Origin: Sambucus nigra
Lineage: Eukaryota; Streptophyta; Magnoliopsida; Dipsacales; Adoxaceae
Length of the DNA stretch: 64,000 nt
Assembly (NCBI GenBank): GCA_949130495.1
Contig: OX422221.1
Span: 483,140,159 to 483,204,158 of the forward strand
Direction of reading: 5' to 3'
Shown piece by piece: positions 34,741 through 45,771 of the stretch; position 1 is the first letter of the stretch, and each line of letters starts with the position of its first letter. The notes below the pieces were generated by a model. That model searched no databases. It worked only from the letters and a program-made list of their open reading frames with translations, and had not been told where the DNA came from. The translations under genes and the position numbers were made by a program.

Positions 34741-36200
34741 ATGAGAGTCACAAGAAGATACATTTGGTTAGCTGGGATAAGATCTGTAGGCCCAAAGATA
34801 GGGGTGGGTTTGGTATCAGAAATTCCCATGACAATAATAAAGCTATGATTGCCAAACTAGGTTAGAAAATAATGAATAATAGTGGCTCCTTATGGGATAA
34901 TATCATCACTAAAAAATATAAATTTGACCCAAACCTTAGGCCGTGGTGTAAGAAAACTAACTCCTCCCACATTTGGTGTATCATTTCTAAAAGTAAGGAG
35001 GTACTTATTAAGAACACTCAATGGAATTGGGGAAGGGAAATAAAATTAACATCATGAAAGACTGGTGGTGTGGGGATGCACCTATTGCTGATAGGGGTGA
35101 CCATAGCCACATGTGTGAAGATAACGTGAACACCCTCTTGACTGATAGTGGAAACTATAACCTAATTATGATTAGTCATAGGTTTAATGACAAGATTGTG
35201 TACGATATCATGAATACATCTCTCCCTAGAAGGGGGTTAGGTAGGATGTGCCCTCCCGGCATGCTAGTAGTAAAGTAAGTTCTCTATCGACTCTTGCTAT
35301 AACATTATATCCTTGGGGGAGGAGGCCATCCCCACTTGGAATGGTTGGAGAAATATTTGGAAACTTGGTATTCCCCCCAGATTAAAACACTTTGTTTGGA
35401 CTATCCTTTATGGTAAATTTCTCACTAATGCTTATAGAGAAATAAGGGGCCTCACGACGAATAACACTTGCCCTAGATGCTCATGTAAGGAACATCTCCA
35501 CCACCTTTTCAGAGAGTGCCACATCTCTAATCAAGTATGGAAAAATCTCAACTCTCCCATCACCCACAGCCAAGGTATGTACACTGATTTTAATTCTTGG
35601 GTAATTGCAAATGTGTGGAATAATTAAGACAACAACTGGTATGTGACTTTCATCTCTTTCCTTTGGTGTATTTGGAAAACCCGCTATAAGCTTGTTTTTA
35701 TAATGTTAGCACTACCCCTTATATGGTTAGTAAGCTTATTTTTTAACTTAATTGCAATATATTCAAAGCTCATAATAAGACTAATTACCACAAAGGGGAA
35801 AGGCCTAGTACGCCCACTAATGCTAGTGATTGTATTCTAGGTACCTACATCATTCAGAAGGACGGGAGCTTTGACACTAATAGCGGTATGATAGCTTTTG
35901 GTGGTGTCGTGAGGGATGAATATGGAAGCTGGGTTATTGGTTTCACTGGCCGTATTCAAGGAACGACAAGCCCCCTAAGAGCAAAGTTGGAAGGCATTTT
36001 TCATGGACTTAACATTGTCAATAGGGAGAAATGGAATAGAGTCTGCCTTAAAATTGATTGCCTCGAAGCTGTCCAACTCTTGGAGTCGGAGGATAAGGGG
36101 AACCACCCCTAGCTAATATCATTGAAGACTGTTGCGAGCTCATCAGTTGCCTCAAATCCAAGGTCATCCATATTCCGATATAGATGAACACCCAAGCAGA
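34741..36200 (+). pseudogene. LINE ORF2: zf-RVT and RNase H C-terminal domains
   Basis: WRNIWKLGIPPRLKHFVWTI, then TCPRCSCKEHLHHLFRECH (about 35340-35525), form the zf-RVT zinc-binding domain (C-x2-C, later H..C). MIAFGGVVRDEYGSWVIGFT, LRAKLEGIFHGLNIV and VCLKIDCLEAVQLLES (35888-36095) form an RNase H with E and D catalytic positions; the first Asp is in the degenerate part before 35888. Stops lie near 34732, 34865, 35275, 35625 and 36110. Confidence 0.8.
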
Positions 36201-36361
36201 TTGCGTGGCCAAAATTGCAAAAGATTCTCAGGAGCTTTATGTGGAGTATGAGCAGACCCCGGAGTGGATCCTAATGATGTTGGAACGTGCCAAGCTTGAC
36301 AACACAATGATTTAGTTCCCTTTTTGTTGATGTTTGATTTTCCTTATGTAAGAAAAAAAAA

Positions 36362-36369
36362 TCATGATT
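36362..36369. repeat. LINE target-site duplication, right copy
   Basis: TCATGATT directly after the A-run that ends the LINE. Confidence 0.75.
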
Positions 36370-36410
36370 ATCCATTTTCTTATTTCAATTTTCCAACACC
36401 TTCCCTATAT
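36370..36410. other. Short spacer after the LINE
   Basis: AT-rich bases between the LINE target duplication and the hAT-like terminus. Nothing is recognised. Confidence 0.5.
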
Positions 36411-37352
36411 GTAGGGGTGTGCACGACCCCGATTGGACCGAACGGATCGAAAAAATCGAACCGAACCGAACCTACTTTTGCGAATTTTTTTAAATTCGGT
36501 CTTAAAATATGGAGGACCGCATTATTAGGGTCACTCTCGGTCCTGGGTCTTAAAAAGAGGGTTTGGACCAGATCGGATTGCTTTTATTAAATATATTTTT
36601 TAATTTACTATCTATACTTGTTTTTCACCGACACAAACACACGCATACTCACATCTAGATATGACTCGATCCACCAACTTGCTAAACTAGCCACTTAGAT
36701 AGCATTTGCTCAATTACTTTGGATATTATTTGCTCTAGTTCGTATAGTATTTGCTAAACCCCTATATTGGATTTTGTTGCCTTTAGTTTGCGACCTGCCA
36801 TTTTGGTTTGTAGAGCTTCATCGCTTTACTTCATAGAGTTTTGTTACAGTGTTTAGTTACATTGTTTTAGTTACAATGTTTAGTTAAATTGGAAGTGCTG
36901 TTTTTTTAAGTGTTATTTTTTAAAGAAAGTGTTGTTTTTTTGAGATTTTAAGTATTGTATTTTTTTTAAGTGCTGTTTTTAATTAAAAAACACATGTCCT
37001 ATTTTTTTTTTTTTTTTAAGAAAAAGAGTTGTTTTTAATTAAAAAAAGGTGCTATTTTTTTATAATGTGCTGTTTCTTTTCTAAAAAATGCTATTTCTTT
37101 TATAAAATGCTAGTTTATAAAAAATGTGTTATTTTTAATAAAAAAATATGTATTATTTTTAATAAAGAAAATGAACCAAATAGAATCAAGACCGAACACG
37201 AACCGCTTGAAAATTGAATAGGACCAAGATCGATTATTTCAGTTCGATCTCGTTCCATAATTTTTTAGGACTAATTAATATGATCCGATCTAAAAAAATA
37301 CCTTGAAATTAGAACGAGCCGCACCGCAAAGCGAAATTAAACATCAGGCCTA
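36411..37352. mobile_element. Putative non-autonomous hAT-like element
   Basis: It starts TAGGGGTGTGCACGACC, a terminus shared by many plant hAT-type non-autonomous elements, followed by GGACCGAACGGATCG-rich sequence. The interior is T-rich. The far side again has CGAACACGAACCG and GATCGATT words and ends near ..ATCAGGCCTA, an imperfect complement of the start. The expected 8-bp target duplication was not found, so the right end is uncertain. Confidence 0.5.
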
Positions 37353-38350
37353 TGAGCATTAATGATGATTCCGAGGCGACCTATCTAAAGCAAATTGTGC
37401 CGTTTATAATAGAAAACGTTGCTTTCTCATTCATCCATGGGTTCTTTAACAACAAACGTTACAAATGGTGCCAATTCCAACCCTCCGATCCGATCTGTTA
37501 TGCTTCGGCTCTCAGATCGGGTGATCAATCTTGGATTTCATCAAACATCTCTCAGTATCAAAATGATTAACATCTCTTCTCATATATACAACGAATCTTT
37601 ACAATCTTGTGAAAATAGGTTTCTTGGTTGCTTGATTTTGAAGAGAGTCTAGAAACCCATCACTACATTAGAGTTGAAAGAAATGTTAACATCTAGTTGG
37701 AGTACAACTCATTCATGGTATCTCACACCTAAAGGTAGGGGATTTTTTAGTCTCCTTTTGTATTCAGACGTATATAAACAAAGAGCTTACCCCTACCTCT
37801 TTCAAACATTTTAAGGCTTTTGAAATTTGTTCAAAGAAAATGTTTAGGTTAGATTCCTTGATCTTCTTGATGAGTTTCGGCACTCAAGGTTTTTGTTAGA
37901 AATTTCTAAATGGGTTGGTTGGTATTCCTATTAGAATTGGTCGACCTACTCTTGATACAAAAATATGGGTTATTAGCTAGAGTTCTAATTAAGCTTGGTT
38001 TTTCTTATCTTCTTCCTAATGTCGTTGTTATTGAACATGAAGAGACGAGAATACCAATTAGTCGTATCTGGTTTTTGGATAAGAAGAGGATCAAATTGCA
38101 ACCTAATATGGAGATTCTTGATGAAGTCCAAGATTCTTATCCCTTTCCATCTCGAGTCTCACATATCAGTATACCATCTTTCAAGAGTGTATCACAGCTG
38201 GAATGGAGTCTTCAATTGTTGAAAGTCAAAATTTGTCAGTTGTTGGAGATATTTAAGGAGAAGCTACTGTTGTTGAAAGCAGGTATCATAATCCTACGCG
38301 TCAATCTCAAACCACATGGCAAACTCTTCATAAAACCAAAATTTAAATGA
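37353..38350 (+). pseudogene. DUF4283-like fragment, probably from another LINE ORF1
   Basis: In mixed frames the plus strand reads a sequence with WYLTPKGRGFFSLLLYS (about 37718-37770), VGIPIRIGRPTLDTKIW (about 37918-37968) and, after a shift, LLARVLIKLGFSYLLPNVVV (about 37972-38032). The succession of W-x-L-x-x-K-G, I-G-R-P-x-x-x-D-x-x-T and A-R-V-L-I is the pattern of DUF4283 domains in plant LINE ORF1. The rest (to 38350) is a poorly conserved tail. No endonuclease or RT follows, so it is a fragment. A CACTA-related or host DUF4283 source is possible. Confidence 0.45.
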
Positions 38351-38568
38351 CACAAATAAACCTCCTAAAAGTTTCAACAATCTAGGACTACATAATGGTG
38401 GAGAATGTATTAGATATAATTTTATTGGGGGTAATAATGTGAAACCAAATAATGAAGAGAACTTGTAATGCCTCCTTTAGAAGATATTTCAAATGTTGAT
38501 GTGAATTTTTTAGATGACGAAGTAAATAATGAAAATCTCGAGATTAAATTATGAAAAATGATATAGGG

Positions 38569-38719
38569 GTCGAATTTTTTATCGAAAGTGAAATTACCGA
38601 ATGAGGTGGAGGGTTTCTATTGGTTCTTTTGTGGGGTCCACGCCAGTGGGATCAAAGAACAAACCAATAACACACCGTCACATGTAATTTCGGTAAAAAT
38701 TATGTTAAAAATTCGGTTA
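38569..38719. mobile_element. Small fold-back (about 150 bp)
   Basis: The outer arms GTCGAATTTTTTA and (reverse complement) CCGAATTTTTAAC, and the inner arms TATTGGTTCTTTT and (reverse complement) TATTGGTTTGTTCTTT, pair around a centre with GGTCCACGCCAGTGGGATC. It is consistent with a short MITE; the family is unknown. Confidence 0.45.
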
Positions 38720-38944
38720 CAATAGAATGACTCTTAAATTATATGTTGAAATTTCTAAACAAATAATCCTAATTTCTGACTCAACTACTCCAAGCTGCAC
38801 CAAATATGATTTGGGAATGTCTATTGAGTCAATTCAAGCTCGTACTTTTCTTGAAAATTTAATCAAAAAAATTGGAAAAATTAATTTTCAAATTCAAGTC
38901 AGAAACTCATTTGAACTATTACCCCAAAATTGTACAAAATTATG
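38720..38944. other. Short AT-rich stretch, no gene
   Basis: A 72-codon frame is open here, but its composition is unremarkable and no motif is seen. It may belong to the interior of the minus-strand LTR element on its right. Confidence 0.4.
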
Positions 38945-39960
38945 AATTATTAATATAATTACAGAATTAAAACAGAATTACAGAAATGAAACACTTACTT
39001 GAATTTGCAGAAATAATATAAGAATAAAAGAAATAATCCGAGCCGTGTTAAGAACAGTCTCCTTAAGACAATTTATTCCCTCCAATGTGCTCCGAGGTTG
39101 ATGAATATTGTCTCCCAAGATAGAACGGATTTTCCAATTAATTATATAGCACGACAATAATTAATTATAACGAACTGAAATTATATGGCTTTTACTCAAC
39201 AACAATGCAACAGATATTATGCAAGAAAAATATTTTTGGAACAGATATGACAGGAATTCTGGAGGAGGGAAAATTTTTCATTTTTTTTTTTAAAAGGAGG
39301 GAGGCATCTATATTTATAGCAAAGTAGGTGACGGTTGGCAAATAATTGTCAAAAACAGTTAAATGAATTAACTGTTGGCAATAATTGCCAACAGTTTATT
39401 AATTAATTAATTAATTTCGTAATTAATTAATAATTAAAGCCTAGAAAGTTAAATAAATTCGTCCCAAAAATGTAGGAGATTTTTATAAGCCAGAGCCGAG
39501 CCGACCGGACGCATGCGTGCGTGTGAAATTTTGACCAAAAGTCAACCCGTGCATAGCTTAGGTCATCTCCCTTTCAAAGAGTTGGGATACACCAAGGCAT
39601 CCAAGCCTTAGTCCATACTTGGGGTGTTATTAACTCATCAAATTTCCACTACTCTTCCAATGTGGGACAAGAGTTAAAACACACCCAATTCATTAACTTT
39701 CATTGCTTTGTGAGTCACTTTAGGGACATATTTATCATTCATAACTTATTAAAATTGGACATATGAATATACTACGTTAATTTCCTTGCGGAGGTGAACG
39801 CGTTCGTATATGGTCCCAAATTTTTTATAGTGTGGGTCCCACCTAAATCTGAGCTCAAAGTTGTTCAAAATTCTGTCAAGAAAATTCTGGACAACTTTCT
39901 AAAACTCAATTAAAGTCCAATTTTTCAACAACATACGTCAGCTAGAGTGCTGAATATGTT
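38945..39960 (-). mobile_element. Putative minus-strand LTR (Copia-like)
   Basis: On the minus strand, CCCACATTGGAAGAGTAGTGG (39654-39674) lies upstream of a TATA-like GCTATAAATATAG (39308-39320). A leader with GGAGGGAGG and glutamate-like purine tracts follows. This is the look of a plant LTR in reverse orientation. Neither edge nor a target duplication could be fixed and no internal coding region is attached. Confidence 0.4.
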
Positions 39961-40257
39961 CTAAAATCTAATCGTGTACCCAAACGCAGAGCCATAATTC
40001 TCGAGAGGGATGGACTGATATTTTAGTTTACTATGATTACGGGCCACCGACGTTCCCGTCGCGCCTTTAGTTAGGTGTAAGTATAAGTGCAGATGAAACA
40101 TACATTCCAATAGGAAAAATTGCCAAACCAAAGATAATGCATCCATATTTATATATACCAGACATGGCGATAAACTCATGCTCGAGCGATATAAATTTTT
40201 ATTCCAATTATAAAAATAAATATCATTTTTTTCTAGAAAATATCAAATTATGTGTGC

Positions 40258-40258
<1 letters not shown>
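39961..40258. other. Intergenic, no gene
   Basis: Nothing is recognised. Short minus-strand frame 40179-39961 has no motif. Confidence 0.5.

Positions 40259-40318
<60 letters not shown>
40259..40318. repeat. TA microsatellite, 30 units
   Basis: An uninterrupted TA run. Confidence 0.95.
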
Positions 40319-40321
<3 letters not shown>

Positions 40322-40910
40322 GTGAAAAATCAAGATGCGTTTGTATAATTTGCTGTTGTACTTTTGTATAAGGAAACTTAGACTTCTAAATATTATTTGT
40401 TAAAGGTTAATATATTGAGAATTATTCATTTGATAATTAATGTGTAATATTAGATAATCAAATATATATATTTAACGTTGATACATGTTTGATTAGTTTT
40501 AGCAATAACTTATATAAGTATTAACACTTTAAGGAAAAATATTCCACTTGGTTTTATATTCAAATGACATTTTAGTTCACAGTTAGAGTTATAAATTGAA
40601 ACTCAATTAGAGTCACTGGGGTGGGTAATATAATTGCAATAAGCAATATATAAGGGAGGAATTTATGTATTTGTCCTGTTCTACCCAGGGTTGGCTCCGC
40701 CTTGGGTGTAACTATTAATGATAACAATTTTCCGATTTAAGGTTTAAAGATAAATTGGCTCTTAAATACAATTTAAGGTCTTCTGCATCTCGATCAAAAA
40801 TCTCATAATTTTTGTAGTCACTAGCTTTTCATTGTAATGGGGATATTTATAAATTCTCATATTTTTATTTCTATCTAAGTTTTCTCTAGCGTTTCTAAGT
40901 ACCATTAGGA
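40319..40910. other. AT-rich intergenic DNA left of the chromovirus
   Basis: No gene or element is recognised. The last five bases (TAGGA) are the likely left target duplication of the element starting at 40911. Confidence 0.55.
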
Positions 40911-43804
40911 TGTATTCCCCGTACTTTTATCGATATTTATTTATGGGATTAATTAAATTAAATGTGAATTGATTAAGAATTAATCCGGATATAATACAAA
41001 CGAGATGTGAGTTGGTATTTGATTATAATGTGTATATATATGACGATGTATGAATATTGAAAATATTGAAATTGTTGCAAGACTGAAATACGGCAATTTG
41101 AGAAATTTAGTTGGGACGCGCGTGTCAATCACGTCAAGAATGTAATTATTTAAATTAAAAAATGAATTTTATTTTTATCAACCAAATGGTCATTTTGAGT
41201 GCGCCAACGAGTCCGGAAGGGTCGAAATAGTTAGAAAACACTAGCCAGGGGTTTAGTTTGGGTCCTGGGACATTTTTAGGCTAAAGCGACAACTTAAAAG
41301 GGCATTTTAGTAATTTTGAAATGTTGGGAATATTAACCAACGAATTTTGGGAGTTAATTATAGGTTATTAAGTAACCCACTTAACCCATTACCAGCAAAA
41401 AGTTGAGAGAGTAGTTACGGGAGTTTTGAGAGAAGTGGGAAGAGGAGTTACAAGAGCCAAAACCACCACCTTCAACCTTGGGAGAAAATTCATAGAGAAA
41501 GGAGAGAATCAACCCATTCACCAACATCAAATTCTGAAGAACAATCTAAGGCAAGTGGTTTAGTTACGTTAATTTCAAGCGAATGTTTCTTCCATGCTTA
41601 GAATTGATAAAAATTGCATCATATTGGGTATTTGATGAAAACCCTTGAAATTTGAAACAGAAATTCATGATATGTTATAGGGATTGCATGTAGAATGTTA
41701 GTAGATGATTGTCCTACACGAGATACAACTTTTTATGATGTGAAAACGGATTTATAAGGATAGAATTGATGACATGAAATTCTGGGTTCATACCCATAGG
41801 GTTTGGGGTAAAAATTTGGGAATTGATGATAATTATAAGTTATTTAGGGAGATTTTAACCCCAATAATATGTTAAGATCCAACCTAAGAAAGTTAAGTGA
41901 CATTTAAGAACCTTAAAATACTATTTGGGATGATTTTAGGATGAGTTTAGAGAAGAGGAACTTTGAGAAAAACGAATTTGAGATTTCTGGGCTTGAAACT
42001 GCCATCTCGTTAGAAGCTCTGCCCAGGTCGTTCGAACGACCTCGTTCGAACGAGCTTCTAATGAGGTGACAATCTTCCTTCTAACGAGTTGGTAGTTCGT
42101 TCGATACTCCTTGTTCGAACGAACTCTCATTCGAACAACCTCGTTCGAACGAGACTTCTAACGAGTTGACATAATGACCTTTTTGGCCTGATTTGATTTC
42201 TAGTGTCCCGTAATCTTGTTTAATTGATGAGATAACTTTCCCTTTATAACTAATAGGTATAGTTGGGAGATTTGGGATATGTTAAGGAGAAAAATATATA
42301 ATAGTGTCTCGAACCGAATGATATTTGTGGATTAGGACGCGAGTGACTAATCACGATGTGAGGATAATTGATGACTTAAATATATATAAACCGGGGACAT
42401 ATGATTTGTGTAACACTAAAAGTTGGTATGAGAACGAGAAGTATACCACTAATAAAAATATGGTAATAACTAAGATGTGTGCGTGCTTAGTATATATGAT
42501 TTTATATGTATGACATACCTACCATACTTGCTATCACGGGAGGTTTGCGTTCGTTTAGGACCATCTAATCTTTGTGTGCCTACGGGGGGGATATAGATTG
42601 GTACCTCGAGGAAATAGGTCAGAGAAGGACTTATTGAGAAGTTAATAAGTCTGTTGATCATGGGAGCGTAGGTATGTGCGTGACCCATGTGATGTGAACT
42701 ATGTTCGCCTCCATTGTTTGTGATTTGCTATTATCTGGGAACGATTCCTGAGAGAGTCAGAATGTGTGATCCTTATGTACGTGATGTACCGAGATGGGAT
42801 AGCAGAGTGTGTGTGCACCGCAGCTTAGTCTCGGGGTGCTAGTACTGTATATTTATGATGAGAATAATATATGGTTAATTGGAAAGATTTGTCATGTTTA
42901 ATTGTGAGTATAATTATAGTAACGCTTTGAAAAGATAAAAAGGGGATAACCTCTAGTAAATGGTTTTGCGAATAATTGGGAATCCGAGAATTAAAGTAAG
43001 GCTCTCTATTTATTGATAACGTTGGAAATTAAAGCGCGAATCGAGCAGAAATGTAGAATTTATTTTGGTTTAGATAGATATGAGAATCACTTGAATGGGT
43101 ACAGGTACGTTAGGAGTGCACAATTAGTCGAGAGACGAGTATTTCATGTGAGAGCACGTCCTAACATGTATTTTGCATTCATTATTTTAATGTTATTAAA
43201 TCACTTGCTATTTTTAAACTATTCTCCACAATCAGGCTCTGACCCATTTGCTTTCAAATCTATTTTTTTTGTAAAAACCTTTTAGGTGCCCAGCCACAAG
43301 GACACCATGCATAGAAATTACATTCAGGTGACGAGCTGTAGCTGTTGTGGAAGTTACAGGGCCTTGACAGTAGACGCCTCCTTTCCTAGTCTTGACTCCC
43401 TTACCAGTTTTATCATTTGTAGGGCATGTCGCTCATTTCCTTTAGAAACATTTTTATTTATCAGTTATTCAGACTTTGGTTTGTAATTAATTTAAGATGC
43501 ATACTTGTTTTATTTATTTCAGTATTGGGATAGTTGTGAGGAGTATTTCCTCTAGACTCATTATTATTTGTTGGTTACTCTATTGAGACTTTATCGTGAA
43601 TGGTTGTGTTAACTTTTTATAATTCATTTATTGCCTGTTAATCGGATTTAATTTAAAATTTGACAACTCACTTTTTAAATACTAGGTGGTTAGTAATTAT
43701 TGAAATGTTTTCGATAGTGATGCTATTAACTGAAACAACTTGGCATTTTGCATTAATTTAATAAAGGAGTAGCTACCCGGTATTTAGTTAGTCGGGGTGT
43801 CACA
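40911..43804 (+). repeat. 5' LTR of the chromovirus (2894 bp)
   Basis: Begins TGTATTCCCCGTACTTTTAT and ends GGGGTGTCACA, two bases before the primer site. The partner is 48667-51518. Short open frames inside (for example 42325-42513, also conserved in the other LTR) are probably chance frames in duplicated DNA. Confidence 0.9.
42025..42155. repeat. Cluster of TTCGAA palindromes in the 5' LTR
   Basis: Five TTCGAA-centred palindromes, most as CGTTCGAACG, with interspersed CTTCTAACGAG. The 3' LTR keeps only two such sites (about 49783-49870), so this block has changed by repeat loss or gain since insertion. Confidence 0.8.
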
Positions 43805-43806
43805 GG

Positions 43807-43818
43807 TGGTATCAGATC
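43807..43818 (+). other. Primer binding site (initiator Met tRNA type)
   Basis: TGGTATCAGATC starts two bases after the LTR end. It matches the TGGTATCAGAGC initiator-Met primer site of many plant retroelements with one late difference. Confidence 0.85.
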
Positions 43819-43986
43819 ATCAGATTCTAGTGTCCTTAGGATCTGTACGGCTTATTATGTTTCCGCTGAGCTTTCTTTGATGTAGAGCCCTATATTTTAG
43901 GACTGTTGTACTCTTTTGTCTATGTATCGTTCTTCAGCTATTTTGAGATAATAACTGCGAACTTATAGACTTTACTCTCATTTCAG

Positions 43987-44988
43987 ATGCCTCCACGACG
44001 TACGCAGCGGGTTCCTAGGGATGCACAGCCAGAGCCACAGCCTACACCAGTACAGGGCACCATGAACGCCGCCGAGGTTACAGCTATTATAGCCCAAGCG
44101 ATAAATGCCGTGCTAGCCATTGAACAGCAGGCACCACCCCAGGAGCCGGTAGCCGCGTCAGTTCAGGCACATGCATTCCCGTCTACTTGGGAACGCGTCC
44201 ATGATGCTTTTCAGAAAGCACACCCTCCGGAGTTTGCAGGTAGCTCCGATGTTGTGGTATCCAGTCAGTGGAGGAAAGATATTCACTGGCACTTAAGGAT
44301 GTACGAGTGCAGCGATGTTCAGAAGAAGATACTAGATACTTTCAAGCTAGTGGGATCTGCGTTGCAGTGGTGGGAGTCCATTACCACAACAGAGGAGAGG
44401 GACACTCTCACTATACAAGAGTTCTGGGCGCGATTCGACCGCAAGTATTTTCCGTCAGCTGTTCACACGGAAATGAGGAGGAAATTGATGAACCTCAAAC
44501 AGGAGGGGAAGACCGTGGCCGAGTATGAGGCCGAATTCACTAATTTATTGAACATTGTTCCGGATAAGATACTGACTGAGGAGAAGAAGATTCAGAAGTT
44601 CACAGATGGATTGACTTGGAGGATCAGTCAGCATTTGTTAGGGAATCTCTCGTTGGCCACTTATTCTGACGTGGTTAACGCTGCACTGCTACACTGCTAC
44701 ACTGCCAGGATCACCGCTTTCACATGTCTGAGAACAAGAGGTCAGGAGAGTCCAGCCATCAGGGCAGGACTGGGGGAAATGGTGCTAGTGGGGCACAATC
44801 TGCTTAGGGATAGTACAGGCAGGGTGACCAGGGTTCCCAACAAGGGGATTCTAAGAGGTTCAGATATGGGAATTTCAGAAGTGGACAGGGAGGTTTCAGG
44901 CAGGGCCATCTGGGTCCGAACGGCCATCAGGGCTAGCAGGGTCAGAATGGTCAGCAGCAGCAGGGACATCGAGGGGGAGGAATGGTAA
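43987..44988 (+). pseudogene. Chromovirus gag (capsid)
   Basis: The ATG at 43987 gives MPPRRTQRVPRDAQ, a typical gag start. The capsid domain (about residues 75-235) contains FQKAHPPEFAGSSDVVVS, WWESITTTEERDTLT and QEFWARFDRKYFP, EMRRKLMNLKQEGKTVAEYE and FTDGLTWRISQHLLG. Around 44690-44715, in a small CTACACTGC duplication, the frame changes; the zinc knuckle (CYVCCKTGHKRQDC) is encoded at 45044-45085 in another frame. The last 90 residues of the listed frame are therefore out-of-frame sequence. The product would form the particle. Confidence 0.85.
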
Positions 44989-45043
44989 CGGCCATCAGGG
45001 CCGAGGGCAGCAGGGACATCGAGGGGGAAACTTCCCGGGGAAG

Positions 45044-45771
45044 TGTTATGTTTGTTGCAAGACTGGCCATAAACGCCAGGATTGTCCTGATAGGGGCAGG
45101 GCCCCACAACAGCAGCAACAGGGCGCCCGACACGAGCCACAGAGGCCTATGTTTCCCGCCGCCCTCCCAGCACCACCACAGATGGCAGCACTACCACCCG
45201 TGCCAGCGGTCCCAGTTCAGTAGGGACAACTTCAGTATGGGAGAGTGTATCATCTCCAGCATACCGCAGCCCCACAGGATCCACCGGCCATTGAGGGTAT
45301 GTTCTCTATTCAGGGGACAATGGGGCGTATTTTATTTGACACGGGGCCACACATTGTTTCATTTCCATGAGATTTGCATGCACTATTGGGCTATTAAACA
45401 CCGCAGAGAGCACGATTACTTGTGTAGATTCACCGTTGAGTAGGGGTTCCATGATTTCCCTTATATTTAGAGGCGTGAGTATAGAGATCGGGAGGTTTAC
45501 ATTACCCGCGGATATGTTAGTGTTAGAGATGACTGGGTATGATGCCATTATTGGTATGGATTGGCTAGTTGCGTACCGAGCCATGATTGACTGTTTTAGT
45601 AGGAGTATTATCTTTACCATTCCCGGGCAGGAGATGTTTTTAGTGGCGATGCCTCGCCCTGAGAGAGGATCATCCACTCACTTGTACTATATAGAGGAGG
45701 AGACCTCTAAGGAAGTGGTGATACCACTCGATGCGATTCCGGTTGTTCGAGAGTTTGCCGATGTATTTTAG
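45044..45771 (+). pseudogene. Chromovirus zinc knuckle and protease
   Basis: CYVCCKTGHKRQDC has the C-x2-C-x4-H-x4-C spacing. A Q/P-rich linker with one stop follows. ILFDTGPHIVSF (about 45329-45364) contains the active-site DTG. About 45365 the frame shifts back; RFACTIGLLNTAESTI, MTGYDAIIGMDWLVAYRAMI and IPVVREFADVF complete the protease and the entry to RT. A TAG at 45769 ends the frame where many relatives have a Gln codon. Two compensating shifts bracket this section. Confidence 0.8.

Larger units (their letters stand above)
29794..36361 (+). mobile_element. Nearly full-length L1-type LINE (about 6.57 kb)
   Basis: The order is 5' leader, ORF1 (DUF4283-like plus zinc knuckle), and ORF2 (endonuclease, reverse transcriptase, zf-RVT, RNase H), ending in a short A-run at 36353-36361. 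The exact 8-bp direct repeat TCATGATT flanks it (29786-29793 and 36362-36369), as left by target-primed insertion. Each ORF is broken by stops and frameshifts, so the copy is dead, but nothing large seems missing. The exact 5' end is inferred from the target duplication. C-terminal RNase H is typical of plant L1 clades. Confidence 0.85.

Noticed and set aside
41936..42130. Minus-strand frame across the TTCGAA cluster
   Set aside because: Composition follows the palindromes, and the frame is broken in the other LTR.
42325..42513. A 62-codon frame conserved in both chromovirus LTRs (also 50036-50224), and another at 43013-43285 / 50804-51028
   Set aside because: LTRs are duplicates, so conservation is expected without function. 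No motif, signal or codon pattern supports them.
44742..45140. Minus-strand 132-codon frame opposite the chromovirus gag end, and similar ones at 45306-45677
   Set aside because: They are shadows of the Gly/Gln-rich gag and protease region on the coding strand.
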